Source of the DNA: Propionibacteriaceae bacterium
GTDB taxonomy: Bacteria; Actinomycetota; Actinomycetes; Propionibacteriales; Propionibacteriaceae
Assembly: GCA_009781325.1 (NCBI GenBank)
Contig: WQYJ01000099.1
Coordinates: 1-7,225 of the forward strand
Length of the DNA: 7,225 nucleotides
Direction of reading: 5' to 3'
Shown piece by piece: positions 6,678-7,225 of this stretch. The notes beneath the pieces were generated by a model. The model worked only from the letters and a program-made list of their open reading frames with translations, was not told the origin of the DNA and ran no database searches. A program made the position numbers and the translations under genes. Numbering within the stretch: position 1 is the stretch's first letter; the number at the start of each line of letters is the position of its first letter.

Positions 6678-6722
6678 GTCCATACATAGGCTGCCGGGGG
6701 TCCCGCCTTCGGCGGGATGACC
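6678..6722 (-). repeat. Inverted copy of the palindromic repeat closing block 2
   Basis: This is the reverse complement of the core, beginning GTCCATACATAGGCTGCC and ending GGATGACC. Its hairpin is CCCGCC-TTC-GGCGGG (6702-6716). Relative to the other copies, one T-A pair has become C-G on both sides, which keeps the stem intact. As in block 1, it follows the direct copies and has the three-base TTC loop. Confidence 0.88.
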
Positions 6723-6957
6723 GGGGGTTGGATTCCGCAGACGCTAGCGGTAGGAGCGGGTGCCCGTGCCCCAAAGGTGGGGCCTGTCGGGGGACAAATC
6801 ATGCACTTTCCGTCGTGGAGGCAGCAATCCTGTTCGGAATGCGCAACTGTTAACCAAACAGTCATAGCGCATCCTCATGCACGTCTGTGAATGAAGCCTC
6901 CTACCGGTCAATACTGCGTAGTATCGACACCACATGCCGTGCGGGTGATGGTGCTGC
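6723..6957. other. Non-coding stretch with one structured hairpin
   Basis: I see no gene with a ribosome site or protein-like composition here. A GC-rich stem GCCCCA/TGGGGC (6768-6783, loop AAGG) is present. A stronger structure lies at 6839-6872: ATGCGC pairs with GCGCAT, and inside it ACTGTT (6846-6851) pairs with AACAGT (6857-6862), with an uneven 1/4-base internal loop. Neither is followed by a T-run. Otherwise the stretch is featureless. Confidence 0.5.
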
Positions 6958-7030
6958 GGTGGGTTTTGCCCCCATCCCCTGCCTTGTGGTGGGTTTTACC
7001 CCCATCCTCTGCCTTGTGGTGGGTTTTGTC
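6958..7030 (+). repeat. 30-bp tandem repeats, first array
   Basis: The unit beginning GGTGGGTTTTGCCCCCATCC repeats at 6958 and 6988 with two differences in 30 bases. A third start at 7018-7030 diverges into the palindrome that follows. There are no unique spacers. Confidence 0.85.
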
Positions 7031-7053
7031 GCTGGACGGTGACAAAACCCACC
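7018..7053. repeat. Perfect 13-bp palindrome joining the two repeat arrays
   Basis: GGTGGGTTTTGTC (7018-7030) is the exact inverse of GACAAAACCCACC (7041-7053), with a 10-base loop. The left arm is the start of the 30-bp unit and the right arm is the same motif inverted, so this is the turning point between oppositely oriented arrays. As RNA it would be a strong hairpin, but no T-run follows. Confidence 0.85.
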
Positions 7054-7099
7054 GCCAGAAAGTGGATGCACTGTTTTGCCACTGATTCGCCCACCAGAA

Positions 7100-7225
7100 C
7101 CCACCGCAGCACCCCCAAACGCCGGCAGAACCCACCGCAGTACCCCCGAACACCAGCAAACTCACCGCAGTACCCCCGAACACCAGCAAACTCACCGCAG
7201 TACCCCCGAACACCAGCAAACTCAC
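7100..7225 (-). repeat. 30-bp tandem repeats, second array, inverted, running off the window
   Basis: Units start at 7100 (31 bases), 7131, 7161 and 7191, and a fifth begins at 7221. The 7161 and 7191 units are identical, with core CCGCAGTACCCCCGAACACC. Their reverse complement contains CTGCGGTGAGTTTG or CTGCGGTGGGTTCTG, matching CTGCGGTGGGTTTTG at the start of the first array, so both arrays share a motif in opposite directions. Confidence 0.85.

Noticed and set aside
6849..6855. GTTAACC as an integron attC core
   Set aside because: It does not fit GTTRRRY (C where a purine is required), and there is no matching partner core or integrase.
6908..7225. Minus-strand frame of 105 codons with decapeptide repeats such as SLLVFGGTAV
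   Set aside because: The 30-bp period keeps the frame open, and all content comes from the repeat arrays and palindrome. It stays open at the window edge, so a longer repeat protein cannot be fully excluded.
6958..7225. CRISPR array
   Set aside because: Units are contiguous with no unique spacers, and the arrays change orientation midway.

Overview
The window looks like part of a bacterial chromosome from a moderately GC-rich, facultatively or strictly anaerobic organism. I lean towards Actinomycetota, perhaps Propionibacteriaceae, from the GC-rich codon use, the large 2-oxoacid:ferredoxin oxidoreductase and the GC-rich hairpin repeats. No single marker proves this.

Bases 1-5480 hold two large plus-strand genes whose stop and start overlap as ATGA, so they are almost certainly co-transcribed and translationally coupled. 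The first, cut by the left edge, is the C-terminal part of a pyruvate (2-oxoacid):ferredoxin oxidoreductase. It has a two-cluster ferredoxin domain, the thiamine-diphosphate domain with its cluster cysteines, a helical extension, an Ala/Pro linker and a tethered monocluster ferredoxin. The second encodes a fusion of the two subunits of an NfnAB/NfnSL-type NADH-dependent ferredoxin:NADP+ oxidoreductase, in the order large subunit (GltD-like) then small subunit (ferredoxin-NADP-reductase/PyrK-like), behind an N-terminal region of about 150 residues that I do not recognise. Together they suggest a module that takes electrons from 2-oxoacid decarboxylation through built-in ferredoxin domains to a flavin-based, possibly bifurcating, NAD(P)H-forming enzyme.

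A terminator-like hairpin follows the second gene. Bases 5481-6722 then hold two blocks of a palindromic repeat family (seven copies). Each block is a run of direct copies closed by one inverted copy. Between the blocks are a tRNA-Ser(UGA) and an AT-richer gene for a small lipoprotein with an Ig-like fold, which may have been acquired.

Bases 6723-7225 show no convincing gene. They carry one structured hairpin and two arrays of about 30-bp GC-rich repeats in opposite orientation around a perfect 13-bp palindrome. The second array runs off the right edge.

Family comparisons are from memory; no database search was run.
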